Shown: one piece after another, positions 19,467 to 27,946 of the stretch | Layout of the letters: each line of letters opens with the position of its first letter | Numbering within the stretch: position 1 is the stretch's first letter | Source: Gluconobacter cadivus | GTDB lineage: Bacteria; Pseudomonadota; Alphaproteobacteria; Acetobacterales; Acetobacteraceae | Assembly (NCBI RefSeq): GCF_015244745.1 | Contig: NZ_JABCQI010000003.1 | Coordinates: 62,001-126,000 of the forward strand | DNA: 64,000 nucleotides | Direction of reading: 5' to 3' | Program-made: the position numbers and the translations under genes | The notes under the pieces: model-generated | What the model was told of the DNA's origin: nothing | Databases searched by the model: none | What the model saw: the letters and a program-made list of their open reading frames with translations, nothing else

Positions 19467-20760
19467 CAAGGAACACCATGTCCGTCGCGCGCGTGACCGC
19501 CACATAACAGAGCTGCTGCGTCTCCAGCGGGTTCTGCCGGGCACGACGGCCGATATCGCCGAGATCCACGAACACGTTTTTGAACGTGCTGCCTTGTGCG
19601 GTGTGGACGGTCATGGCGTAGATCGCCTGAAGCTGAAGCAGGGCATTCTGGAAGGCGAAACGGTGGCTCCAGCGGCGGTGCTGTTGCTTCGCTTCCTGCA
19701 CCAGGCGCCGGTCCACGGCCTCCAGATCCTTCGGGTTCTGCACGATATGGCCGGTGATTTCCTCGCCCGCCATCGTCAGCAGCGTGACCTCCCATGATGC
19801 CAGATCGGCCACCCACGCCGGAACGTCCTTGCACAGCTCGAACTTATAGGACAGCCGACCGGGCTTGATGTCCATGACGAGGACTTCCTCGTTCGTGGCG
19901 ATGGCCTGACGTGGGCCGCTTTCTTCCTGCTGGATGGAAAACGGTGCGCGGGATACGACACGCTCGCCGGGCATGAAGGGGGTGGGGGTCTCGCCGCCAT
20001 AGCGCCAGAGCCGGACCATCCGGTTGATCTGATGCACCCGCGCGTTCGTCCAGCACAGATAGCGGCACCAGTCGTTATCTTCGTCGAACGCGTCGGACAG
20101 AAACGCCTTGCGGACCCAGCTTTCTACATCCTTAGGTAGGAACAGGCCGGTCTGTTCCTGACGGGCATCGCGGACCCAGCTCCAGTCGGCTTCACCGCCC
20201 TGGCTTTGGCGGATGAGGGTCGCGGCTTCGAGGATCGGATTGCCTGCTGCCTGTCGGACGACGGTGTCGAGATGGGAGCGGGAGGGCACGGAAAACGAGG
20301 GGGAAGCGGCTTCCCCGACGGGCGGAAGCTGGGCCGGGTCGCCTACGAACAGCACGAAGCAGTAACGCAGCAGATCGCGGATCCAGTTCATCAACTCCGC
20401 AGAGAGCATCGAACATTCATCGACGATCACGATGCCATCGGCGATCGTCTGCGGTCGCTTGGAGCGGACTAGCGTTGTGGTCGTGCCCTCCGAAGAGGGC
20501 TGAAGGCTCAGCAGGCTCTGGATCGTGCGGCAATCGACGTCCCGGTCTACTTTGGAGCGCAGGACGGCCGTGGCTTTGTGGGTCGGGGCCGTGATGACTA
20601 CGACTTTTTTCTCGCCCATGAAATGCCGGGCCACGGCCTGCATCAGGGTCGTCTTGCCGCTGCCCGCATATCCCGTCAGCAGGTGCGTGGGCAGTCCTGC
20701 GGCATGGGCGGCAATGATTTCATCGAGCGCCTGCCGCTGTGAGGGGGTGAGCATGACCAT
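19438..20760 (-). CDS. Dda/RecD-like superfamily 1 DNA helicase
   Basis: The 440-residue protein carries Walker A (GYAGSGKTT, residues 30-38), Walker B with DECSM, the FVGDPAQLPPVGE motif III, and a C-terminal UvrD_C_2-type segment (AMTVHTAQGSTFKNVFVDLGD, then CYVAVTRATDMVFLVN). This is the layout of the phage T4 Dda and RecD2-like 5'-3' helicases. It is probably a housekeeping or phage-derived repair helicase. It runs divergently from the methyltransferase gene (97-bp gap) and overlaps the BASS gene tail to tail. Confidence 0.88.
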   Translation of the reverse strand: MVMLTPSQRQALDEIIAAHAAGLPTHLLTGYAGSGKTTLMQAVARHFMGEKKVVVITAPTHKATAVLRSKVDRDVDCRTIQSLLSLQPSSEGTTTTLVRSKRPQTIADGIVIVDECSMLSAELMNWIRDLLRYCFVLFVGDPAQLPPVGEAASPSFSVPSRSHLDTVVRQAAGNPILEAATLIRQSQGGEADWSWVRDARQEQTGLFLPKDVESWVRKAFLSDAFDEDNDWCRYLCWTNARVHQINRMVRLWRYGGETPTPFMPGERVVSRAPFSIQQEESGPRQAIATNEEVLVMDIKPGRLSYKFELCKDVPAWVADLASWEVTLLTMAGEEITGHIVQNPKDLEAVDRRLVQEAKQQHRRWSHRFAFQNALLQLQAIYAMTVHTAQGSTFKNVFVDLGDIGRRARQNPLETQQLCYVAVTRATDMVFLVNTAGLSAQ

Positions 20761-20857
20761 GAGCGGCTTTTCTCACATTTTCTCCGGGGAGGCCATTGCT
20801 TCGTCGAGGGAAGAAAGCACAGGATCGGCCAGGCTGAACAGGAGGATCGCCGGAGTG

Positions 20858-21520
20858 ATGGATGCAGCGTCGAATGCCGTTTTCTGGCAGGGAAAATGGG
20901 AACGTGGGGAGACGGGCTTTCATGAAGTGCGCGCCAATCCGCTTTTGACCTACCATTTTGGCGCGTTGCATCTGCCGGTTGGGGCGCGGATTTTCGTGCC
21001 TCTGTGCGGGATGAGTCAGGACATGGTCTGGCTGGCCGGGCGGGGGTATCGGGTGATCGGATGTGAACTCAGCGAGATTGCGGTGGAGCGGTTTTTCAGC
21101 GATCTCGGTGTTACGCCTGATGTCGTGCAGGTTGGGACGCTGCGGTGTTTTTCGGCCTCAGACATTTGTATTTTTACAGGCAATATTTTTGATCTGACGC
21201 CGGATCTTCTTGGCCCGGTGGAAGGTATTTATGATCGTGCTGCGCTGATTGCCCTTCCGGAAGATCTGCGGCGGGCTTATGTCGCCCATCTTCTGGCCCT
21301 GACCGGTCCTGTGCCGGAACTGCTTGTAACGCTGACTTATGATCAGTCCTGTCTGAAGGGACCGCCGTTTTCCGTGGACGAGGACTTTGTACGCGCGGCT
21401 TACGGCAAGGTGTACGAAATCAGGTGCTTGCAAATGCGGGACGTTGCAGGCGGGCTGAAAGGACGCTGCCCGGCTTCCGAAAGTGTCTGGCAGTTTAGTC
21501 TGGTAAGGGCTGATAACTGA
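20858..21520 (+). CDS. tpm: Thiopurine S-methyltransferase homologue
   Basis: The 220-residue product matches bacterial TPMT in length and motif order: FWQGKWERGETGFH near the start, LPVGARIFVPLCGMSQDMVWLAGRGY (SAM loop), VIGCELSEIAVERFF, YDRAALIALPEDLR and SLVRADN-like end. It transfers methyl from SAM; bacterial members can methylate selenium and tellurium oxyanions. AGGAGG at 20840-20845 precedes a GTG (20855) and the ATG (20858); either may be used. An open frame further upstream overlaps the helicase antisense and is not used. Confidence 0.9.
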   Translation: MDAASNAVFWQGKWERGETGFHEVRANPLLTYHFGALHLPVGARIFVPLCGMSQDMVWLAGRGYRVIGCELSEIAVERFFSDLGVTPDVVQVGTLRCFSASDICIFTGNIFDLTPDLLGPVEGIYDRAALIALPEDLRRAYVAHLLALTGPVPELLVTLTYDQSCLKGPPFSVDEDFVRAAYGKVYEIRCLQMRDVAGGLKGRCPASESVWQFSLVRADN

Positions 21521-21695
21521 AAACACGCCCATGTCGAATCCGAAATATAACCGGCGCGATATCGAAACGGAGGTTGTGCACGCGTAAAGATCATAAAATG
21601 ACTTACTGTAAGGCACCGGTGCCGCTCGCTTTGTCCCGAGCACTATGTACCGAAGGTTAATGTGTCAAAACATTTTGGAAATAGACGACCCAAAA

Positions 21696-21738
21696 CTTGG
21701 AATGATACCGAAATAAAGCGAGGTGGACTCATTCCAAG
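21696..21738. promoter_or_regulatory. 10-bp inverted repeat upstream of the large TonB receptor
   Basis: CTTGGAATGA (21696-21705) and TCATTCCAAG (21729-21738) are perfect inverted arms with a 23-nt spacer, about 45 bp before the receptor start. It may be an operator or a leader hairpin. Shorter palindromes (AAAGCTTT, GGCTGCAGCC) follow. No riboswitch or Fur box was recognised in the 260-bp gap. Confidence 0.4.
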
Positions 21739-21780
21739 GCAAAGCTTTGGCTGCAGCCACCGTGGCGCATTGGGGAGTTT

Positions 21781-24700
21781 ATGGACATGTGTACGGGCCT
21801 TCCATCCAAACCAAAACTGAAAGCGGTACTGCTGATTGGAGCCGCAATAACGGTTTCTGGCTGGAATATTGAGAATACCTATGCCGCGACTTCAGATTCT
21901 CCGCGTCACGGAGCAGTTAAGGCTGCCAAGCATAAAAAGAAGGTAGTTCGGAAGGCAACAACTGCTCATGATACGACTGCCGCTCCAACATCTGGCCTCT
22001 CGACTTCTCCTGCCGTCGCGACAAACGGTCTGCGTCAGAAATCCACCACAGTTTTACAAGCGTCTTCTGGTACTCTGAATGAGCATAGTGAAGACATTAC
22101 AGTCACGGGCACACGTCTTTCGCAGACGCGCCTTAATGAGGTGACGGCAGGAAGCACGCTGGATGCGGCGCAGTTGCGCGCCCGTGGGTATTCCAACCTT
22201 GGCATGGCTCTTCTGCGTGAAAATCCGGCTTTTTCTGTCCCCTCCAACAGTCCGGTCGGTAGTCAGGGATCTTGGGGCGCGGGACAGACCTTCACCGGAC
22301 TTCTTGCGCTGGGAGACCAGCGGACCCTGACGCTGATCGATGGCATGCGCATGGTTGGAGGGGCGACCGCTTCGCTTTATGGCGCTGGCAGTGGTTCGCA
22401 GGTCGATGTTGGCACCATTCCTACGTCCCTCGTAAAGAAAATTGACACGCGTTATGGCGGCGCTGGCGCAGCTTATGGCGCTGATGCTGTGGCAGGCGTT
22501 GTGAATTATCAGTTGGATGATCATTTCAAGGGAGTAGATTTCAATGCGCAGGGGGATTGGACGCAACAGCTGGATGGTGGAAAAGAAAAAATCTATCTGA
22601 AATACGGGACCGGCTTTGACCACGATAAAGGTGGTATCGTATTCGATGTCGAATACCGGAACGCCGATGGGCTGGTTTACAACGATCGCCGCAATACTAT
22701 TGGGAGTGGGGCAGAAACATATCTCTGGCCAGCCAAGACCAGCGATTCTCCATACTATTATGTTCTGACTCGCAATGAGCGTTTTAGTCAGTTGAGTGCT
22801 ACCGGTATTCCCTTGGTCAACGGGAACCTCAATCCTTCAACTTTTGGTGTGGCTTCGGGTGGTATTGCAGCGGTAGGTGGGGGAGTTTTGCAGTTCAGCC
22901 AGGATGGAAAATCTCTGGTACCGCTGACGGGAACAGTAACTCGGAGTAATTACTATACAGCGGGTGGTAATGGTCTTTCTTTTGAAGATTACGATCAGCT
23001 CTATACCCCCCAGCAATCCCTGAACCTGACGACGCTGGGTCATTACGATTTTACCGACCATTTACATGCCACATGGCAGGGTTGGTATCAAAGGGGAGAG
23101 GCTAAAAGTTCGGTGAACCAGGGGCTTTATTACTCTGCCACCTTTGAGGGCTCTCCCCTGACGCGAGCAAATTTCGATTCGTCACCAGAAAGTTACGTTA
23201 ACGGCAATCTGGTGCTGAGCACGTCAAACCCATTTCTTACATCAGCAGAGCGTTCAACCATCGTGAATGCCCTGAAAGCCTCCGGCCAACCCACGGACAC
23301 GTTTTATCTCACCCGTGCCAATCAGGATTTCGGAGAAGGCGCTTTTACCACAACCAACCAGATGTATCGTTTTCAGGGCGGTCTGAATGGCGATTTCAAT
23401 GCGGTCGGTCGCCATTTCGACTGGAGCGTGAAGGGGGAATATAGCGCATATCTGAGCAATACGCACACTCTGATGGTTGATACAAACAACCTCATTAATG
23501 CTCTGGATGCAGTGACGCTGCCTGATGGGACGATTGGCTGTGCGCCGGGTTACATCAATTCGACGGCCAAAACCCGTAGTGAAACCTGTGCGCCACTGAA
23601 TGTCTTCGGGCGGGGGCAGGAAACTCCAGCGGCGCTTAATTATATTACATCGATGGTCAATCCCAAGAACAAGAATACCCAGTTTGACATTCAGGCGGAA
23701 ATGCACAGTACGGTCATGCGGTTGCCCGCAGGTGATGTTCGCTGGGATCTGGGTTATGAACATCGCCGGGAGTCCTATGACTTCAATGCGGGGTCCATTC
23801 TGAATGGCGAGACCTTGGCGGATGGAAGTGTTCGTCAGTATGGTGATGAAATTCCCGTTCCCAATACTTATGGCGCTTACGGAACGCATGAAGTTTTTGG
23901 AGAGCTGGACGTTCCTATTGTGTCTCCGGCAATGCATGTTCCCGGAGCCTATAATATTTCAGCAACGGCGAATGGACGGTATATCTACAACACTATGACC
24001 GGCAGTTACTGGACCTATATGTTCGGGGGAAGCTGGTGGCCGACGAGAGATTTTGGATTTAGCGGAAATTATGCCCAGTCAGTCCGTAATCCATCCGTCA
24101 CGGAGCTGTTTTCTCCCAAAAGTCGCGTAAACAGCATGGCGAGTGATCCCTGTGCGGCTGAAGATATTGCGTCTGGTCCTAATCCGGCTATTCGCGCTGC
24201 GAATTGCGCGAAGCAGGGTATTCCGTCGGGTTTTGTGTCAGATATCGTCAACTACGGGATATATGGATCTGATGGTGGCAATGCACGTCTGAAAAACGAA
24301 GTGTCCCACAGCTATACGGGTTCCTTCCATTTTACCCCACATTTCGTACCAGGACTTCAGCTTGATGCATCCTTCGTTGATGTAAAAATCAGCAATGAAA
24401 TCATGGATCTGGGGATCAGCGATATTATGAGTTCTTGTTACGACTCAAAATCATTTCCCAATGCCTATTGCGATATGTTCACGCGCGATCCGAATACCCA
24501 TCAGGTCACAGGCTATGAGGAAGGGTTTGTGAATATCGCCAACCAGCACATGCAGGCGCTGGAGGCTTCTTTGAAATACTATCTTCCGCTTCGGCGTTTT
24601 GGCAGGCGGTTTGAGAACTGGGGAGCATTTGATCTTAGTGTAAACTACAATCATTATGTCAAAAATACCCAGACTTTCCTGGGAACAACCTATCCGGAAG

Positions 24701-25032
24701 TAGGAAGCACCAGTTCTCCGAAGGATTCATTTACGGCCAATTTGAACTATATTCGTGGTCCGCTATTTATTCAGTGGCAGACAATTTATTACGGCCCGTC
24801 CAAGTTCAACGTCACGGCAGGAGAGTATGCGGAAACGGATAATAATCGTCCGGATTTCTTCTACTTCAATACGACGATCGGGTATAAAATCACCAAGAAT
24901 TTCAATGTGAATTTCATGATGAACAATGTGTTTGATGCCTTGCCAAAAGACGTTGGTACAGTGGGGCTGGCACGATATTACGATGTCATCCTCGGGCGTG
25001 CATTCGAGTTGCAGGCCGGGGTTCATTTCTGA
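21781..25032 (+). CDS. Large TonB-dependent receptor
   Basis: A 1083-residue outer-membrane receptor. After a signal segment (KAVLLIGAAITVSG) comes a Lys/Ala/Thr-rich linker (HKKKVVRKATTAHDTT), then EDITVTGTRLSQTRLNE and a plug with LLALGDQRTLTLIDGMRMVGG and YGADAVAGVVNYQLDD, then a long barrel ending in ELQAGVHF. Long receptors of this style in alphaproteobacteria often import sugars, peptides or other organic nutrients, not siderophores. It lies beside the dehydrogenase island. The ribosome site GGGGAG (21772-21777) is better spaced for the ATG at 21787 than for 21781. Base composition is a little lower in GC than the thiamine region. Confidence 0.88.
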   Translation: MDMCTGLPSKPKLKAVLLIGAAITVSGWNIENTYAATSDSPRHGAVKAAKHKKKVVRKATTAHDTTAAPTSGLSTSPAVATNGLRQKSTTVLQASSGTLNEHSEDITVTGTRLSQTRLNEVTAGSTLDAAQLRARGYSNLGMALLRENPAFSVPSNSPVGSQGSWGAGQTFTGLLALGDQRTLTLIDGMRMVGGATASLYGAGSGSQVDVGTIPTSLVKKIDTRYGGAGAAYGADAVAGVVNYQLDDHFKGVDFNAQGDWTQQLDGGKEKIYLKYGTGFDHDKGGIVFDVEYRNADGLVYNDRRNTIGSGAETYLWPAKTSDSPYYYVLTRNERFSQLSATGIPLVNGNLNPSTFGVASGGIAAVGGGVLQFSQDGKSLVPLTGTVTRSNYYTAGGNGLSFEDYDQLYTPQQSLNLTTLGHYDFTDHLHATWQGWYQRGEAKSSVNQGLYYSATFEGSPLTRANFDSSPESYVNGNLVLSTSNPFLTSAERSTIVNALKASGQPTDTFYLTRANQDFGEGAFTTTNQMYRFQGGLNGDFNAVGRHFDWSVKGEYSAYLSNTHTLMVDTNNLINALDAVTLPDGTIGCAPGYINSTAKTRSETCAPLNVFGRGQETPAALNYITSMVNPKNKNTQFDIQAEMHSTVMRLPAGDVRWDLGYEHRRESYDFNAGSILNGETLADGSVRQYGDEIPVPNTYGAYGTHEVFGELDVPIVSPAMHVPGAYNISATANGRYIYNTMTGSYWTYMFGGSWWPTRDFGFSGNYAQSVRNPSVTELFSPKSRVNSMASDPCAAEDIASGPNPAIRAANCAKQGIPSGFVSDIVNYGIYGSDGGNARLKNEVSHSYTGSFHFTPHFVPGLQLDASFVDVKISNEIMDLGISDIMSSCYDSKSFPNAYCDMFTRDPNTHQVTGYEEGFVNIANQHMQALEASLKYYLPLRRFGRRFENWGAFDLSVNYNHYVKNTQTFLGTTYPEVGSTSSPKDSFTANLNYIRGPLFIQWQTIYYGPSKFNVTAGEYAETDNNRPDFFYFNTTIGYKITKNFNVNFMMNNVFDALPKDVGTVGLARYYDVILGRAFELQAGVHF

Positions 25033-25046
25033 CCTTCAGTTGGCTT

Positions 25047-25074
25047 CGGGTTTCGCGAATATACGCGGAACCCG
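25047..25074. terminator. Stem-loop after the large TonB receptor
   Basis: CGGGTTTCGCG and CGCGGAACCCG form an 11-bp stem with one G-T wobble and a 6-nt loop, 15 bp after the receptor stop. No T-run follows, so it is a probable but not proven terminator. Confidence 0.45.
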
Positions 25075-25109
25075 CTTCGTAACCATTCCAGATCGGGCCT
25101 TAGTCCTGT

Positions 25110-25143
25110 GACATACCCTTTTGCTTGCCGGAACGGGTATGTC
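25110..25143. repeat. Second stem-loop in the receptor/propeller gap
   Basis: GACATACCC (25110-25118) and GGGTATGTC (25135-25143) are perfect inverted 9-bp arms with a 16-nt spacer. It lies in the 291-bp gap between convergent genes (25033-25323). The rest of the gap has short open frames on both strands but no recognised gene. Confidence 0.4.
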
Positions 25144-25323
25144 GCGGCGACAAATCTTGAACGTGGCGCTGCCTGCCTTTCCACCAGTCTTTTACGGGTG
25201 TGTGGTTTGCCCAGATACTCAGGGGGCTCAAAGCTGGCCCTGAATATTAGGGAGGACAGGCCTTTCTGCTCCGCGCGAAGAGCAGCAAAAAGGAACACCC
25301 AACCAAAAGATTTTATCTGGTTC

Positions 25324-26472
25324 TTACCATGGCGATGTCTTTTCGAGGTCAGCGCCTCCACCCGGAAGGGGAGCTTCACCCGCCTTGCTGAGTTGAGTCC
25401 CATTCCAGTTCAGGGTCAGGAGGCTACGATCCATAACACCCTGAACCAGAATGGCATGACCATCAGGCGAGAAGGTCAGCCCCTGTGGCCATAGGGTTCC
25501 CGGTGCTTGGGCAAGGGGAGCCAGATGTCCGTCTTGGAATGAGAGAACCGTCACGATACCCCGATCATGATAGCGGGGCGACGATGGGGGCAGGGCGGAG
25601 CCGTTCTGCGAAACGACGGCGACATACTGCCCGTCCGGTGAGATATCCAGTCCTTCCGGCGCATTGGGAACAGGAACTCTCTGAATTTCACGGATCGGAT
25701 TGCTCTTCAGGTCCAGAACGGAAAGGGCGCCTGGTAAACCTTCGCCATGGCCCAGAATTCCCATGACAGCGTAACGATCGTTCCGGCTGATCCGGATATT
25801 CCAGGGGCCTGGGGCGATGTTTAAAGGATGTGGATCGACGGTGATCTGATCTTCTTTAATATGAAGCGTATAAACCTTGTCCGCCTGCCACAGGCTGACA
25901 AGGGCGCGCTTTCCGTCCGGGAGAATGGCCAATCCTCCTGGAAATCCGGAGGCAGGCAGGGGAATGACGCGTCGCTGGCTGAGGTTTCGCCCGTCGAATG
26001 AGAACCATGTCAGAACGCCGGATTTTCCGTTGGCGACGAGGAGGTGATGTCCATCCGGTGTAAAGCGCAGGGTCGTTGCGCCGGGTGCAGATGCGATGTG
26101 CTGGATGATTTTGGGTTGTGGACCGGAAACATCAATCACCGTGATTTCGTCATCCGGAACGATTTTGCCGCTTGTCGTATCAGCCTTGGATGCAGCGGAG
26201 ACGACCAGGATTTTACCGTCCGGGCTGAAGGTAACAGCGGTTGGTGGTCCGACAACGCTGCTAGGCACATCGATGCTGGTCCGGACTTTCCAGATGCCGT
26301 CCGATGTTTTTTCAAGAAAGGAAAGTGAGTCCGGTGTGAGGGGGTGGGGGAGGACCTGCACACCATTCTGAAGAATGGAATGGGCATCATTAGCCGAGAC
26401 GACCGTCTGGGCATGCAGGGGGGATGCGAACGCAAGAAGCGCGGCACAGGAAAGCAGGCACAATCTTTGCAT
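25324..26472 (-). CDS. Exported beta-propeller protein (YncE/lactonase-like)
   Basis: The ATG at 26472, behind AGGAGC, gives 382 residues starting with a signal peptide (MQRLCLLSCAALLAFASPLHA). The mature protein is a repeat of propeller blades, each with an FSPDGK- or ILPDGK-like turn (TFSPDGKILVVS, RFTPDGHHLLVANG, AILPDGKRALVS, DISPDGQYVAVVS, TFSPDGHAILVQG). It is the last gene of the leftward dehydrogenase operon. Seven-bladed relatives include periplasmic lactonases, so hydrolysis of a sugar lactone made by the dehydrogenase is an attractive but unproven role. Confidence 0.78.
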   Translation of the reverse strand: MQRLCLLSCAALLAFASPLHAQTVVSANDAHSILQNGVQVLPHPLTPDSLSFLEKTSDGIWKVRTSIDVPSSVVGPPTAVTFSPDGKILVVSAASKADTTSGKIVPDDEITVIDVSGPQPKIIQHIASAPGATTLRFTPDGHHLLVANGKSGVLTWFSFDGRNLSQRRVIPLPASGFPGGLAILPDGKRALVSLWQADKVYTLHIKEDQITVDPHPLNIAPGPWNIRISRNDRYAVMGILGHGEGLPGALSVLDLKSNPIREIQRVPVPNAPEGLDISPDGQYVAVVSQNGSALPPSSPRYHDRGIVTVLSFQDGHLAPLAQAPGTLWPQGLTFSPDGHAILVQGVMDRSLLTLNWNGTQLSKAGEAPLPGGGADLEKTSPW

Positions 26473-26515
26473 TTCTGGAAGCTCCTGAAGACGTGGAACG
26501 AAAGCTCGCAAGGCC

Positions 26516-27946
26516 TCAGGCCTTCGTTTTTCGGGAAAGTCGGATGAAGAAGAAAATGGCGAGTGTGAGAAGCACGACTGCCACAATCATCGCCGGAACG
26601 GTGAAAGCACCGAGCTGTGCAATAAGAGGTTTGGGGCCGCCGGATCGGATGAGCTTCACATCATCAGGGCTGACTTTGACGTTCGGATTGCCAAAATTCT
26701 GTTCAACGTAATTGCTGATATCCGCGATGTCCTGATCGGAGAGGGTATCAACATACGATCCCGGTCCAAATCCCGGCATGTAGGTCGTATGACCGTTCAC
26801 TTCCCGGCGCACACCCATGAGGATGGTAGTGATCAGGTTGTCGGCGATAGGGGCACCCACGGCCGTATTGTGGAAAAGCTGCGGATAGTATCCATCCGGG
26901 CTGCCCTGTCCGGTCGGACGGTGACAGGCCGCGCATTCTCCTGAAAAGAGATATTCACCCCGACTGAGCCGGTTGGCAGGCAGAGCACGATAGACGGCCT
27001 CACGTCCGGAGGCCTTTCCGTAGCTTTCCCGGGGCGCTGTATCCTTATTGTCCGAGATGGCTGGAACCTGTTTGATGTAGGCGACCATTGCGCGGATGTC
27101 GGCGTCATCCAGAGACTGGAAGCTATGCTCGATGGCTTCGGCCATGGGGCCGCCTGCCTGGGCTTTGCCGGGGACGTCGCCGGTTTTGAGATATCGGAAC
27201 AGATCCTCGCTACTCCAGCCACCAATGCCGCTGACCGGATCCGAAGTAATATTGGGGGCATACCATGAGGACAGTGAAGCACCAGCAAGAGGGCTGCCGC
27301 TTTTCTCCGCCATCATTGCATTGCGGGGGGTATGACAGGTGTCGCAATGGGCCAGAGCATAGGACAAATACTGCCCGCGATTGATTCCTGCGGATTTGGA
27401 CGGATCCGGTTTGAACCGCGTGTCATCCAGAAAAAAGGCATTCCAGATCCCCATGGATGCCCGGATATTGTAGGGGAAGGGGAGGGCGGTTTTTTGTGGA
27501 GTACTCTCGACCGGCTTTACTGCCGACATAAAGTAGACGTACAGGGCATGCACGTCATCATCTGTCAGCTTGGTATAAGACGTGTAAGGCATCGCCGGAT
27601 AAAGATGGGCTCCGTCGCGCCGGATGCCTTCTCTTAAAGCGTGGGCAAATTCTTTTTCAGTGTAGTTTCCGATGCCGTGCTCTTTGGAGGGCGTGATGTT
27701 GGTCGAATAGATCGATCCAAGCGGGGACGCGATGCCGTATCCGCCAGCAAAAGGCTGCGTTGAGCCGGGTGCGGTGTGGCAGGCTGCACAGTCGGCCGCG
27801 ATCGCCAGATAGTGCCCGCGTTGGGCAACGTTCGTGTCGGGTCCGCTGCTCTGGGCATAAGCGCCTGTGCAGGAACCGAGAACAGTTGCGACAGCGAGAG
27901 CAGTAAGCCCTGAAAGTGGCGGTTTTTTGCGATATTTCTGTTTCAT
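26516..27946 (-). CDS. Triheme cytochrome c subunit of membrane-bound dehydrogenase (complex 1)
   Basis: The 476-residue protein has a signal peptide (LTALAVATVLGSCTGAYA), three c-type heme sites (CAACH, CDTCH, CAACH, each in a cytochrome c domain) and a C-terminal membrane anchor (FTVPAMIVAVVLLTLAIFFF). This is the architecture of the cytochrome subunit of acetic acid bacterial sorbitol, fructose and alcohol dehydrogenases, passing electrons to ubiquinone. Its start overlaps the GMC stop (ATGA). Size agrees with the FAD-sorbitol dehydrogenase cytochrome. Confidence 0.92.
   Translation of the reverse strand: MKQKYRKKPPLSGLTALAVATVLGSCTGAYAQSSGPDTNVAQRGHYLAIAADCAACHTAPGSTQPFAGGYGIASPLGSIYSTNITPSKEHGIGNYTEKEFAHALREGIRRDGAHLYPAMPYTSYTKLTDDDVHALYVYFMSAVKPVESTPQKTALPFPYNIRASMGIWNAFFLDDTRFKPDPSKSAGINRGQYLSYALAHCDTCHTPRNAMMAEKSGSPLAGASLSSWYAPNITSDPVSGIGGWSSEDLFRYLKTGDVPGKAQAGGPMAEAIEHSFQSLDDADIRAMVAYIKQVPAISDNKDTAPRESYGKASGREAVYRALPANRLSRGEYLFSGECAACHRPTGQGSPDGYYPQLFHNTAVGAPIADNLITTILMGVRREVNGHTTYMPGFGPGSYVDTLSDQDIADISNYVEQNFGNPNVKVSPDDVKLIRSGGPKPLIAQLGAFTVPAMIVAVVLLTLAIFFFIRLSRKTKA

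Noticed and set aside
25023-25403. 126-codon minus-strand frame as a decayed transposase
   Set aside because: No DDE, HTH or terminal repeats could be recognised and it overlaps the propeller 3' end; left as unassigned intergenic sequence.
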